Shown one piece after another: positions 50,607 to 60,021 of a stretch of DNA of 64,000 nt; the first letter of the stretch is position 1; the number at the start of each line of letters is the position of its first letter. Source of the stretch: Variovorax ginsengisoli (lineage in GTDB: Bacteria > Pseudomonadota > Gammaproteobacteria > Burkholderiales > Burkholderiaceae_C). The position numbers and the translations under genes were made by a program. The stretch spans positions 1-64,000 of the forward strand of contig NZ_JAUJZH010000019.1 in the NCBI RefSeq assembly GCF_030486595.1, in the 5' to 3' direction. The notes beneath the pieces were generated by a model, which did no database searches, was not told the origin of the DNA, and saw only the letters and a program-made list of their open reading frames with translations.

Positions 50607-51752
50607 TTAGCGCTTTCTATGCTGATTGAGGTGGACTTCAAGCTTCTGGCTGTACTTGGACATGGCAAAGCAGAACGCGAAGTAGATGAAGCCTACGAAT
50701 ATGTACGTTTCGACCGCAAAGCCCTGCCAAGCGGGCTCGCCGATCGCAGCGCGCGAGGCCGCGAGCAGGTCATAGAGACCGATGACGAGCACCAGCGACG
50801 TGTCCTTGAAGAAGCCAATGAAGTTGTTGACGAGCGGCGGAATGACGAGCTGCAACGCTTGTGGGAGGATGATCTTGCGGTTCGTCGACCAGTAGGAGAG
50901 ACCCAACGCATGCGCCGCTTCGTACTGTCCCTTCGGCAGCGCCTGCAAGCCGCCGCGGATGACCTCGGCGAGATAGGCGCCAAAAAAGAGAATGATGGCA
51001 ACCTGAGCGCGCAAGAGCTTGTCCAGGTTGACGCCTTCTGGCATCAGGAGCGGGAACATCACACTCGCCATGAACAGCAGCGTGATCAGTGGAACGCCGC
51101 GAATCGTCTCGACATATGCGACGCAGATCCATCGGATAAACGGCAGCTTCGAACGGCGTCCCAGTGCCACCAGAATCGCCAGCGGGAAAGCCACTGCAAC
51201 GCCAACCGTCGCCAGAATCAGAGTCAATGCCAAGCCGCCCCATTGCGTCTGCGGCACGAACTGCAGGCCGAAAACTCCGCCCCACATGAGTAAGCCAATG
51301 GCCATAAGCGCCAGTGTCCACACACCGGCCAAGGCGGGTCGCCAAAAGCGCTTCATTCCGGACATGACGTAGAGACCAATGAACAGCAAGACGACGATCA
51401 AGGCTCTCCACTGTTCCTCGAAGGGGTACATGCCGAAGAGCATGAAGCGATACTTGTCCGTGATGACGGCCCAGCATGCGCCGCTGCCTTGAACGGCCTT
51501 GCAGGCGTCGCTGTTAGGCCCCTGCGAACCTGTTGGGACACTCCAGATCGCGTTGACGACTCCCCACTGGAAAACGAATGCAGAGAACTTCGCCAGCACA
51601 ACCAGAAGGACGATCGTCGTCAGCGTCGATATCCACGAATAGAAGAGGTTTTGGCGCAGCCACGCAATCGGGCCGCTGCGTTCCTGCACCGGGGGTGTAC
51701 GCATGACGGTGGTGCTGGAATGGACAGAGTGTTTCACGGATAGGATGGTCAC
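50607..51752 (-). CDS. aapM: Amino-acid ABC transporter permease (AapM type)
   Basis: A 381-residue inner-membrane permease of the HisM family, longer than average as is usual for AapM. Several membrane helices are clear ([40 protein letters not shown]). The EAA coupling motif is [20 protein letters not shown]. It begins 1 bp after the AapQ-like stop. Confidence 0.94.
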   Translation of the reverse strand: MTILSVKHSVHSSTTVMRTPPVQERSGPIAWLRQNLFYSWISTLTTIVLLVVLAKFSAFVFQWGVVNAIWSVPTGSQGPNSDACKAVQGSGACWAVITDKYRFMLFGMYPFEEQWRALIVVLLFIGLYVMSGMKRFWRPALAGVWTLALMAIGLLMWGGVFGLQFVPQTQWGGLALTLILATVGVAVAFPLAILVALGRRSKLPFIRWICVAYVETIRGVPLITLLFMASVMFPLLMPEGVNLDKLLRAQVAIILFFGAYLAEVIRGGLQALPKGQYEAAHALGLSYWSTNRKIILPQALQLVIPPLVNNFIGFFKDTSLVLVIGLYDLLAASRAAIGEPAWQGFAVETYIFVGFIYFAFCFAMSKYSQKLEVHLNQHRKR

Positions 51753-51753
51753 G

Positions 51754-52911
51754 TTAGCGCTCCACTAGTGCAATACGGGCGTTGTAGTGGTTCATCAGCG
51801 CGCTGATCGAGAGACTGATCGTGAGGTAGACGCCCATGATGATTGCCACAAGTTCCACCGCTTGACCGTTCTGGTTCATCGCCGTGGTGGCGATGGAGAC
51901 GATGTCCTGGTAGCCAATGGCAACGGCCAGGGAGGATTGCTTGGCCAGGTTGAGGTATTGGCTCGTTAGCGGCGGAACGATCACTCGGAGTGCCTGCGGA
52001 AAAACGATCCATTTCAACGTGTTTGATGATTTCAAGCCAAGGGCGCGGGATGCTTCTATCTGTCCATGACTAACCGACTGGATGCCGGAACGAACAATTT
52101 CGGCAATGAATGCCGCGTTGTAGATCACCAGACCAAACAACAGCGCGAAGAATTCTGGCGAGACGGTGACGCCGCCACGGATGTTGAAACTCCGTGGGCT
52201 AGGCATGTCCAAGGCGAACGGAGCGCCCAGCGTAATCACGACCGTGGCGGGCATGACCGCCATGAGCAGGACCGCGGTCGGCCAAGTGGCGCGTTGGCGC
52301 CCATCGTCCAGTGACTTGCGAGTGGCTCGCTTTGCGGAGATCACAGTGGCAATCAAACCAAGGATGAAAGCGAGGAGCGTCCAGCTGTGGGCCGTTTGCC
52401 AGTCGAGAACCGGGAAGCTCAAGCCGCGGTTGGACAGGTAGACGCCCGCGATGGGGTGGATCGCTTGGCGAACCGGCGGCAGACCCTGAAGAAGGGCGTA
52501 CCAGAGGAACAGTTGCAACAGCAGGGGCAGATCGCGGAAGAACTCGACGTAAGCCGACATCAGCTTTGCGAGCAGCCAGTTCTTCGATAGGCGGGCAACT
52601 CCGATTACGGTGCCCAGGATTGTGGCGAGCACGATGCCCCAAAACGCAACCCAGAGCGTGTTGAGCATGCCCACGACCAGCGCACGCAAATAGCTATCTG
52701 CCGGGGTGTAAGGGATCAGGTGCTCCGCAATGGGAAGCCCTGCTTCGCGTTGCAGAAAGCCGAATCCCGAGGCAACATTACGTGCGCCGAGATTCGCCTG
52801 TGCATTACCGATCAGCCAGCTGAAAACGCCGATCACGATCAGCGCAGCGAGCACTTGCCATACGACCCGACGCATGGGGACCTTGGAGCGGGACAATCTG
52901 TTTGAGGACAT
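51754..52911 (-). CDS. aapQ: Amino-acid ABC transporter permease (AapQ type)
   Basis: A 385-residue permease with an N-terminal membrane anchor (VLAALIVIGVFSWLIGNAQA), the NTLWVAFWGIVLATILGTV core, a long periplasmic insert typical of AapQ, and the EAA loop EIVRSGIQSVSHGQIEASRA. It forms the membrane channel with AapM. Confidence 0.94.
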   Translation of the reverse strand: MSSNRLSRSKVPMRRVVWQVLAALIVIGVFSWLIGNAQANLGARNVASGFGFLQREAGLPIAEHLIPYTPADSYLRALVVGMLNTLWVAFWGIVLATILGTVIGVARLSKNWLLAKLMSAYVEFFRDLPLLLQLFLWYALLQGLPPVRQAIHPIAGVYLSNRGLSFPVLDWQTAHSWTLLAFILGLIATVISAKRATRKSLDDGRQRATWPTAVLLMAVMPATVVITLGAPFALDMPSPRSFNIRGGVTVSPEFFALLFGLVIYNAAFIAEIVRSGIQSVSHGQIEASRALGLKSSNTLKWIVFPQALRVIVPPLTSQYLNLAKQSSLAVAIGYQDIVSIATTAMNQNGQAVELVAIIMGVYLTISLSISALMNHYNARIALVER

Positions 52912-52970
52912 TGGAGTTTCGCCATCCCGACCAGATGGCGGGCTTAAACATTGACTAGGGGAAAGGGATT

Positions 52971-52993
52971 CGCCGGCTCGATTTGAGCCGGCG
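52971..52993. terminator. Perfect stem-loop between binding-protein and permease genes
   Basis: CGCCGGCTC and GAGCCGGCG form a 9-bp stem with a GATTT loop, 13 bp after the stop of the binding-protein gene. Such a hairpin commonly stabilises the upstream mRNA and reduces read-through, giving an excess of binding protein over permease. Confidence 0.65.
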
Positions 52994-53005
52994 ACATCAG
53001 CGCGA

Positions 53006-54085
53006 CTAGCGCATCGGCGCGGCGTACTGGATGCCGCCGTCCTTCAGTAGACGATTCAGGCCGCGCGGCAGGCCCAGGGGCGCGATGCTGCGCTCGTAGA
53101 TCTCAGCATAGTTGCCAACGCCCTTCACGACGTTCACTGCCCATTGCGCGTCGAGGCCAAGCGCGGCGCCGAGGTCGCCGGTCTCACCCATGAAGCGCTG
53201 GATAGCCGGATTCGAGTTGTTCCTGAACTTGTCAATGTTGGCGGCTGTCATGCCGAATTCTTCGGCGTTCAGCATGGCCGCGTGGGTCCAGCGAACGATG
53301 TCAAAGAAGCGCTGGTCACCCTTGCGGATGAAAGCTCCCAGCGGCTCCTTGGAGATGATTTCGGGCAGGACCTGGTAGTCGTTGCCAGCGCTACCGATGG
53401 ATGCCTTGAAAGAAGCAAGTTGCGCGGTGTCGTTTGTATAGGCGTCGCAACGGCCGCTCACGATGGCGTCGCGCATTTGCTCCATCTTCTCGATGACGAC
53501 CGGCTTCATCTCGAGCTTGTTTGCGCGGAAAAAGTCGGCGGCATTCACTTCGCCGGTGGAGCCGGGCTGGAAACACACTGAGGCGCCGCCGAGATCATGC
53601 GCGCTCTTGATGCCGTCCTTTTTCTTTACAAGAAAGCCCTGACCGTCATAGAAGTGGATTGCCGGCACTTCCAAGCCAAGCTGTGCTTCGCGGGTCAGCG
53701 TCCAGGTGGTGAAGCGAGCCACGATGTCGACTTCGCCGGACTGAAGCGACGGGAAGCGCGTCAGGCTGGTCAGAGAGACGAAGCGAACCTTGTCCGGATT
53801 GCCGAAGATCGCCGCCGCGATGGATCGACACACGTCTGCATCGAAGCCGCGCATCACGCCGCGTGCGTCGGGGAAGCCGAAGCCGGGGCGATCACCGCCG
53901 ACGCCGCAAATGAGCTGGCCACGTGCCTTGATGGCGTTGAGCGTAGGCGAAGCCACCGATGGCGCCGCTGCGGCCACAGGCGCCGAGGCCGGCCGCGGTT
54001 GTGCGATGGCAACACTGGCCACAAGCGTTGCCGCGCAGGCAACTGCGTTGAAGATGTTGCGGGGGCGATGACCGTTCGTGGACAT
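53006..54085 (-). CDS. aapJ: Amino-acid ABC transporter substrate-binding protein (AapJ type)
   Basis: A 359-residue periplasmic protein with signal sequence (RNIFNAVACAATLVASVAIA, then QPRPASA). It continues with the AapJ pattern TLNAIKARGQLICGVGGDRP, GFDADVCRSIAAAIF, ARFTTWTLTREAQLG and GGASVCFQPGSTGEVNAADF. It captures polar amino acids for AapQMP. It is the first gene of the minus-strand operon and is divergent from lrp. Confidence 0.94.
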   Translation of the reverse strand: MSTNGHRPRNIFNAVACAATLVASVAIAQPRPASAPVAAAAPSVASPTLNAIKARGQLICGVGGDRPGFGFPDARGVMRGFDADVCRSIAAAIFGNPDKVRFVSLTSLTRFPSLQSGEVDIVARFTTWTLTREAQLGLEVPAIHFYDGQGFLVKKKDGIKSAHDLGGASVCFQPGSTGEVNAADFFRANKLEMKPVVIEKMEQMRDAIVSGRCDAYTNDTAQLASFKASIGSAGNDYQVLPEIISKEPLGAFIRKGDQRFFDIVRWTHAAMLNAEEFGMTAANIDKFRNNSNPAIQRFMGETGDLGAALGLDAQWAVNVVKGVGNYAEIYERSIAPLGLPRGLNRLLKDGGIQYAAPMR

Positions 54086-54364
54086 GGAGTTTGTTCCTTC
54101 AGGTAGGTGGAGTGGTATAGGAAATCGTAAAAGTGACCCCTCGCACGAATGGTTGAATCTGGATAGCGAAAGCGCGCCGTTATTGCGTTCGTGAAACATT
54201 CAGCCGAGGGTTTCCCCTAAGAGGGCGCGTGGCATGCACAAAATTGGGCGCTTTTCCTCGTTTTGAGCCCCTGGTGCAACAATGTTTCGGTTGCCAGCGC
54301 ACATACGCGTCAAAAAACCGCTTCTTGCGGCCCAGAATTTAGCCAGCGCTGACGCATAACAACC
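54086..54364. promoter_or_regulatory. Divergent promoter region between aapJ-like gene and lrp
   Basis: A 279-bp region, more AT-rich than its surroundings, separates the transporter operon from the Lrp-type regulator. It should contain both promoters and the Lrp sites; I see no single strong palindrome. Confidence 0.5.
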
Positions 54365-54829
54365 ATGCTTTTAGACAACTACGACATCAAGCTCCTCAGC
54401 CTCCTGCAGGCGGACAGCAAGACTTCCCAACGCCAGCTCTCGGAAGAGGTGAACCTGTCGCCGTCGGCGGTAAACCGGCGAATTGCTGCGCTTGAAGCGG
54501 CCGGCGTCATCATGACGACGGTAGCCGTCGTCGATCCAACGGCGGTGGGTCGCCCCATCACCATCCTGGTCGAGGTGAAGCTGGAGAGCGAGCGGCTGGA
54601 TCTGCTCGATCAAGTCAAGAAGAGTTTCGCGAACTGTGTGCAGGTGCAGCAGGTCTACTACGTGACTGGTGATTTCGACTTCATGCTCGTGATCAACGTC
54701 AAGGACATGTCCGAATACGAAAAGCTCACGCGCGAGCTGTTTTTCTCGGCAGGAAACATCAAGACGTTCAAGACTTACGTTGCCATGCAGCGGATCAAGG
54801 TATCCCTCAACGTGCCGTTAACGATTTAG
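54365..54829 (+). CDS. Lrp/AsnC-family transcriptional regulator
   Basis: The 154-residue protein has the N-terminal HTH (DNYDIKLLSLLQADSKTSQR; LSPSAVNRRIAALEAAGVIM) and the C-terminal RAM ligand-binding domain (VYYVTGDFDFMLVINVKDMS). By position it likely senses an amino acid and controls the divergent transporter/DAL operon and the downstream gamma-glutamyltransferase. A degenerate copy of its C-terminal tail occurs at 59938–60012. Confidence 0.93.
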   Translation: MLLDNYDIKLLSLLQADSKTSQRQLSEEVNLSPSAVNRRIAALEAAGVIMTTVAVVDPTAVGRPITILVEVKLESERLDLLDQVKKSFANCVQVQQVYYVTGDFDFMLVINVKDMSEYEKLTRELFFSAGNIKTFKTYVAMQRIKVSLNVPLTI

Positions 54830-54837
54830 GAATTTCG

Positions 54838-56424
54838 ATGCGAGATTTTGAAGCCCCAGGCCGGTCCGTCGCGGTCGGCAGCAGGGGAATGGTGGCGACC
54901 TCCAACCCGCAGGCAGCGTTGGCTGGACTGGACGTCCTGCGGTCCGGTGGGAATGCCATCGATGCAGCAGTCGCTGCTGCGGCAATGCTGGCAGTCGTCG
55001 AACCGACCCAGACTGGAATCGGCGGCGACTGCTTCGTCATGCTTAGAAAACGTGGCCAGGCGCCGGTCGCGCTCAACGGATCGGGTTGGGCTGCCAAGGC
55101 AGCGAGCGCGGAAGAATTGCGCGGGCGCGGAATGGCCTCCATCCCGGTCGATAGCGTCCATGCCCTGACCGTTCCAGGTGCGGTTCGCGCGTGGAATCGA
55201 TTGGTCGAAGACTACGGGACGCGTTCGCTGCAAGAACTGCTCGAGCCCGCGATCGGTGCCGCCGAATTGGGTTATCTGGTCACGGAACGCCTTGCGCACG
55301 ATTGGGCGCGACAGGCGGCAAAAATGATGGCGACGGCAGAAGCGAAAGCCCTGTTCTTTCCCGCAGGCAGAGCGCCTGCCTTAGGCGAACGCAGAAGCAA
55401 TCCTCAGTTGGGCAAGACGCTGCGCGCCATCGCCAAGTCCGGCGCTGACTCGTTCTACGAAGGCTGGGTTGCCGAGAACATCGTGACCTCGTTGCGAAAG
55501 AAGGGAAGCCTGCTGAGCCTCGACGATTTCGCTGAATTCAAGCCGGAGTATGTGACGCCGATTTCAGCGAGCTACCGTGGCTATCGATTGTGGGAGTGCC
55601 CGCCCAACGGGCAAGGGGTCGTGGCGCTGCAGATTGCGGCGATGCTCGAGGCGTTTGATCTCAGTGCAATGGGGCCTCTCAGTGCAGAAAGGTTCCATCT
55701 TCAGGCAGAGCTATCGCGCATCGCCTATGCACAACGTAACGCTTTCCTATGCGACCCGCGGTTCAACGCAGTAGATGTGAATGAGCTGCTTTCCGACGAC
55801 ACGATTGAACGCTTGACCCGAGGGATCGATCTAGACACGAAGTCCGATGGATGGACGCCTGTTGCGTTGCCCGAACACAAGGACACCGTCTACGTGTCAG
55901 TCGCCGACTCGGACGGCACGCTCGTCTCATTCATCAATTCGATATACGACGATTTTGGCAGCGGGATCGTGGCACCTGGCACAGGAGTCCTGATGCACAA
56001 CCGAGGATCAGGCTTCGTACTTGAGGAAGGTCATCCCAACGAGTTGCAGGGACGCAAGCGGCCCATGCACACCATCATTCCCGCGTTGGTCACCAAGGAT
56101 GCAGACACCGTCATGAGCTTTGGAGTTACTGGTGGCCACTTCCAGCCGGCGGGCCAGCTCCAAGTACTCTCGAATATCGTCGACTACGGCATGTCTGTGC
56201 AGCAAGCTATCGATCATGCGCGGATGTTCGCCAGAGGCGATGTGTTGGAGCTCGAGCGGACGGTTCCTGACGCGGTGTGGTCGGGCCTTCGCAAGCGAGG
56301 CCACGAGCCGGTAGCAGCGCCGAGCCCGCTCGGTACCTGCCATGCAATCTGGGTCGATCAGGGATTGGGTGTCTATATGGGTGGCTCTGATGGTCGACGG
56401 GACGGTCTCGCGATCGGCTTCTGA
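54838..56424 (+). CDS. Gamma-glutamyltransferase-family protein
   Basis: The 528-residue protein belongs to the N-terminal nucleophile hydrolase family that cleaves gamma-glutamyl bonds. Conserved parts are GGNAIDAAVAAAAMLAVVEP, TQTGIGGDCF, WECPPNGQGVVALQIAAMLE and, at the autoprocessing site, HKDTVYVSVADSDGTLVSFI with the expected nucleophilic threonine. FGSGIVAPGTGVLMHNRGSGF-like residues follow. No signal peptide is seen, so it is probably cytoplasmic. It starts 8 bp after lrp and shares its transcript. Confidence 0.9.
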   Translation: MRDFEAPGRSVAVGSRGMVATSNPQAALAGLDVLRSGGNAIDAAVAAAAMLAVVEPTQTGIGGDCFVMLRKRGQAPVALNGSGWAAKAASAEELRGRGMASIPVDSVHALTVPGAVRAWNRLVEDYGTRSLQELLEPAIGAAELGYLVTERLAHDWARQAAKMMATAEAKALFFPAGRAPALGERRSNPQLGKTLRAIAKSGADSFYEGWVAENIVTSLRKKGSLLSLDDFAEFKPEYVTPISASYRGYRLWECPPNGQGVVALQIAAMLEAFDLSAMGPLSAERFHLQAELSRIAYAQRNAFLCDPRFNAVDVNELLSDDTIERLTRGIDLDTKSDGWTPVALPEHKDTVYVSVADSDGTLVSFINSIYDDFGSGIVAPGTGVLMHNRGSGFVLEEGHPNELQGRKRPMHTIIPALVTKDADTVMSFGVTGGHFQPAGQLQVLSNIVDYGMSVQQAIDHARMFARGDVLELERTVPDAVWSGLRKRGHEPVAAPSPLGTCHAIWVDQGLGVYMGGSDGRRDGLAIGF

Positions 56425-56539
56425 TGAAGCCGTTGCGGGCATGGCGGTCAGCGCTGAATTCCGCTGCGGTTGGAAGAGAAGTAGTCCATCGCTGCCTGCA
56501 CGCTGTTGCCAGCGAGCTCGACGCCCGCAATGCGCAGAC

Positions 56540-57262
56540 CCATCTCGGCACCGGCGGAAGGTAGCTGGGCCCTGCCGCCTTCATCCCGTGCTTGACCTGC
56601 TGGGTGAGTTCATCGGCCTGCACCTCATCGACGCCCGATTTGATTCGTCGAGCACGAGCCTGAAGATTTCCTCGGGACTGGACTTCGGGACATCGAACCC
56701 GCGCGTGAAGTCGGTGTCGACGTACGCCATGTGCAGCCCCAGCACTTGCGCCTTCTGAGCCGCCAGTTCATTGCGCAGGGCATTGGTGAGCGACCAGGCT
56801 GCGGACTTGCTTGCCGAATAGGCCGGCAGCTCGCCGTCGTTCACCCACGAGGCGACCGACAGGACGTTGAGCAACGCGCCGCCACCGTTGGTCTTGAGAA
56901 TTGGCGCGAAGGCATTGCTCATGCGCACGGCGAAGTAATTGGTCTCGAAGATGCTCCGTGCGAAGTCTTCGCTATCGGCTGCGAGAAAGCTCCCCGGCTG
57001 CGCAATGCCGGCGTTGTTGATCACCAGCGTCACATCGGACGCACGCCAGCGCTGCGGCGGCCGCCACGTCTTCCGGCTTGTTGACGTCCAGGTGCAGGGC
57101 CTCCACACCGGATTGGGTGATGGTCGCAGGGTCGCGTGCGCCGGCGTAGACCTTGGGGGCACCGCGGGCGAGCAGCTCGCGCGCGAAGGCCAGGCCGACA
57201 CCGCGGTTGACCCGTGACGAGGGCAATAGCGTTTGCAATCTTGATGGGAGTCCCCAAAAGCT
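56540..57262 (-). pseudogene. SDR-family oxidoreductase, multiply frameshifted
   Basis: Minus-strand homology to a short-chain dehydrogenase is spread over several frames: IKIANAIALVTG; NRGVGLAFARELLARGAPKV with EALHLDVNKPEDVAAAAA; DVTLVINNAGIAQPGSFLAA through YSASKSAAWSLTNALRNELA; and finally VQADELTQQVKHGMKAAGPS. Three frame changes are needed, near 57230, 57045 and 56630. The catalytic YxxxK is intact (YSASK), but the protein cannot be made as one piece. It follows the MDR gene in the TetR-linked operon. Confidence 0.8.
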
Positions 57263-57279
57263 GGGGTGGAGAACTAGGC

Positions 57280-58281
57280 TCACTTGATCTTGATAACGAC
57301 CTTGCCCTTGGCGCGACCTGCTTCGACATAGGCCAGGGCCTCGTTGGTCGACTCGAACGGGAAGACCCGATCCATCACGGGGCGGATAACGCCAGCATCG
57401 AAGAGACGGGTGATCTCGCGCAGCTGGCTCCCGTTCGGCTTCATGAAGAGGAACGAGAAGCCAACGCCACGGCTCTTTGCCCTCCGCCTGATTCCCGAGC
57501 TCAGCAGCCGCATGACCAGCTTCACGAAGCCGGGTGCCCCGATGTCCTTGCCGAATTCGGGATCGGGCGGTCCGGAGATGGAGATGAGCTTTCCGCCGCG
57601 CTTGAGCACGCGAAGGGATTTTTCGAGCGTCTTGTTGTCCTGGCTGTTCAGGACCACGTCGTAGTCCCGCAAGACATCCTCGAAGTCCTGCGTCTTGTAG
57701 TCGATGACGACGTCTGCGCCCAGACTCTTCACGAGAGCGACATTGGTCGTGCTCGTCGTCGTGGCCACGGTGGCGCCCAGATGCTTGGCCAGCTGAATGG
57801 CAAAGGTGCCCACGCCGCCGGAGCCAGCCTGGATGAAGACCTTCTGCCCCTTCTTCAGGCGCGCCTTCTCGATCAGTGCCTGCCAAGCCGTCAAAGCCAC
57901 CAAAGGAATGGAGGCGGCGGCTTCCATCGTGAGGCCCTTGGGCTTGAGCGCCAGCGAGGCTTCCTTGACGGGGGCGAATTCGGCGAACGTACCGATGCGG
58001 AAGTCGTCCGCCCGCGCATAGACCTCATCACCCAGCTTAAACTGGCGCACGCGTGGGCCGACTTTGACCACCACCCCGGCCACATCGTGACCGAGGATCA
58101 GAGGCAGACGGTAGGGCAGTATGAGCTTGAACTCTCCGTCCCTGATCTTGGAGTCCAGCAGGTTTACGCCAGCGGCGTGGACCTGCACCAGGACTTCGTC
58201 GTCGCGCAGTTCCGGTGTCGGCACGTCTGCCAAGGGCCATGCGAGCTTTTTCCCATATCGACCGAGAACAAAAGCTTGCAT
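57280..58281 (-). CDS. MDR-superfamily NAD(P)-dependent alcohol dehydrogenase / quinone reductase
   Basis: The 333-residue protein has the GroES-like N-terminal domain (LILPYRLPLILGHDVAGVVV) and a Rossmann domain with GQKVFIQAGSGGVGTFAIQL. The structural zinc cysteines are absent, so it resembles quinone-reductase-like, zinc-free members. It probably reduces electrophilic carbonyl or quinone compounds with NADPH. It lies between two SDR genes under a TetR regulator, suggesting an inducible detoxification operon. Confidence 0.9.
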   Translation of the reverse strand: MQAFVLGRYGKKLAWPLADVPTPELRDDEVLVQVHAAGVNLLDSKIRDGEFKLILPYRLPLILGHDVAGVVVKVGPRVRQFKLGDEVYARADDFRIGTFAEFAPVKEASLALKPKGLTMEAAASIPLVALTAWQALIEKARLKKGQKVFIQAGSGGVGTFAIQLAKHLGATVATTTSTTNVALVKSLGADVVIDYKTQDFEDVLRDYDVVLNSQDNKTLEKSLRVLKRGGKLISISGPPDPEFGKDIGAPGFVKLVMRLLSSGIRRRAKSRGVGFSFLFMKPNGSQLREITRLFDAGVIRPVMDRVFPFESTNEALAYVEAGRAKGKVVIKIK

Positions 58282-58346
58282 GTCTTTCCTTGGTATTTTT
58301 GCGCCGAGGTTTGCGGAGGGTCCAAGACGGTCACGCGGATAGCCGC

Positions 58347-59162
58347 CTAAGCTTCGAGTCGAAGGTCTTTTCGAACCCCTGCATCTAACACCCTGGCGGG
58401 CGCAAATCTACGCAGCAGCCGCATGCGGCTAGCAAGGCCCGGGGTGTAGTGGATCTTTGGATGCGCCACCGTTGCCGCCTTCAACACGATTTCGGCGACC
58501 ACATCGGGCCCGTCCGCGCCCACTAGCGCTTCCTTGACGCGTTTCGCCACTCCCTCGCGAATCTCTCGATACACGTCGAGGGGCGCATCAGGTTGCATTA
58601 GGTTCGCGTCGAAAGGCGTATTGATGTAGGCAGGCTCGACCACCGAGACGCGAATGCCCTGCTTGCGCAGTTCATGGTCGAGCGATTCCGAATAGCCCGC
58701 GACCGCATGCTTGGTGGCGGAGTACAGCGCCATATAGGGCAGGGGTAGGAAACCCAGCACGGAGCCGATATTGATGATTCGCCCACCCTTTTGGCTGCGC
58801 ATATGCGGCACAACGGCCCGGGTCATCCGCACCAGCCCGAAAAAGTTGGTATCAAAGATCGACTGAGCCTGCTCGATCGAACTTTCTTCAGCGCCGGCTG
58901 CTGCAACCCCGAAGCCTGCGTTGTTGACGAGAAGGTCGATGCGGCCTTCCAACTGCATCACCTTCTGGACCGCAGCTTCGACCGACTCGTCCTTGGTCAC
59001 ATCAAGGGGCAGCATCTCGAACGATCGTCGACCCGCCTGATCTCCACGTCTGCTGGTGCCGTAAACCTTGTAGCCAGCCTTCGCAAGCCGCTGCGCAGTC
59101 GCTTCACCGATGCCTGAAGAGGCCCCTGTAATGAGCGCAACCTTGTTTGCCATGTTCATCAT
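58347..59162 (-). CDS. SDR-family NAD(P)-dependent oxidoreductase
   Basis: A 271-residue short-chain dehydrogenase with the cofactor motif ALITGASSGIGEATAQRLAK, LLVNNAGFG, catalytic serine in NIGSVLGFLPLPY and the YSATKHAV (YxxxK) motif. The substrate is unknown. Start at ATG 59162; an in-frame ATG three codons later is equally possible. It is first in the operon after tetR. Confidence 0.93.
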   Translation of the reverse strand: MMNMANKVALITGASSGIGEATAQRLAKAGYKVYGTSRRGDQAGRRSFEMLPLDVTKDESVEAAVQKVMQLEGRIDLLVNNAGFGVAAAGAEESSIEQAQSIFDTNFFGLVRMTRAVVPHMRSQKGGRIINIGSVLGFLPLPYMALYSATKHAVAGYSESLDHELRKQGIRVSVVEPAYINTPFDANLMQPDAPLDVYREIREGVAKRVKEALVGADGPDVVAEIVLKAATVAHPKIHYTPGLASRMRLLRRFAPARVLDAGVRKDLRLEA

Positions 59163-59195
59163 GTTTCTCCTTGAACTGCGTATTGTGCTATTGAA

Positions 59196-59209
59196 ATGAT
59201 GTTCATCAT
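59196..59209. promoter_or_regulatory. Candidate TetR operator before SDR gene
   Basis: ATGATG-TT-CATCAT is a 6-bp inverted repeat 34 bp upstream of the SDR start. A related ATCAT-AC-ATGAT element (59844–59855) lies just upstream of the tetR start, so the regulator may bind both. Confidence 0.5.
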
Positions 59210-59248
59210 ATGTTCTGGCGAGCAGCTAGGCTGCATGTTTCAGTTGGC

Positions 59249-59836
59249 TTAGGTGGGGGGTAGATGCTTCAATGCGGCCGCGCACAGACTGTCCGACAGT
59301 GCAGGCTCGTCGACCGCACGGGCCAGCAGCAATGTGCCCACCATAGTGGCGACGGTCACGAGTGCCCGTTCGTGGGCACCGGGCTGCCCCCAGTCAGGCG
59401 ACTGACGGGCGACAAGATCGATCATTTCCTTGACGTGCCGGGTGGTCACCCGGCGTACTTCGGGTGCCTGGCGAGGCGTCTCCGAGCCCAGTGCGGCCAG
59501 GGGACACCCCATTTCAACTTGTTCCAGGTGCTCGCGCGAGAGATAGACGCGAAGCATGGATGGCAAAGCCTGCTCGGAAGGCACGCTGGCGACAACCTCC
59601 GCCGCTACGGCAGCTGACTCAGCGCACGCCCGACTCGCTGCTTCGGTGAGCATGGCTTCGCGCGACGTGAAATGAGCATAGAAGGCGCCATGGGTCAGGC
59701 CGGCCTCCTTCATGATGTCGGCGACTCCGGTGCCGTCGTAGCCGCTACGACGGATCGCCCGCGCAGCTGCGGAAACGATGCGCTCGTGCGAGGCTTCCTT
59801 AGCCGCAGTTCTGACGTTGTGGTTCGTCTTTCGCAT
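59249..59836 (-). CDS. TetR-family transcriptional regulator
   Basis: The 195-residue protein has the N-terminal HTH (ERIVSAAARAIRRSGYDGTG; DIMKEAGLTHGAFYAHFTSR) and a C-terminal helical ligand domain. I chose ATG 59836 because an operator-like repeat lies immediately upstream; a second ATG at 59848 is possible. It is encoded upstream of, and in the same direction as, the SDR and MDR genes and likely represses them. Confidence 0.92.
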   Translation of the reverse strand: MRKTNHNVRTAAKEASHERIVSAAARAIRRSGYDGTGVADIMKEAGLTHGAFYAHFTSREAMLTEAASRACAESAAVAAEVVASVPSEQALPSMLRVYLSREHLEQVEMGCPLAALGSETPRQAPEVRRVTTRHVKEMIDLVARQSPDWGQPGAHERALVTVATMVGTLLLARAVDEPALSDSLCAAALKHLPPT

Positions 59837-59937
59837 GACGATGATCATACATGATTCGCGAAACATGCGCTGTGACGTTCTTGGCGATGCCGTTAGGCGG
59901 CAACGCATCGCAATGAGACGAGCGAATACGGAAGCCG

Positions 59938-60012
59938 AATTAACGTCAGGACATGACCGAATACCAAAGGCTCACCCGAGAGTTGTGCTTCATTTCCGGA
60001 AACATCAATGCG
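59938..60012 (+). pseudogene. Lrp-family C-terminal tail fragment
   Basis: The frame [19 protein letters not shown] matches the RAM-domain end of Lrp regulators (compare MSEYEKLTRELFFSAGNIK in the intact Lrp at 54365–54829). One missing base upstream would restore INV-QDM. The fragment is cut off and runs into a P-type ATPase fragment. Confidence 0.7.
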
Positions 60013-60021
60013 GTGTCGACT

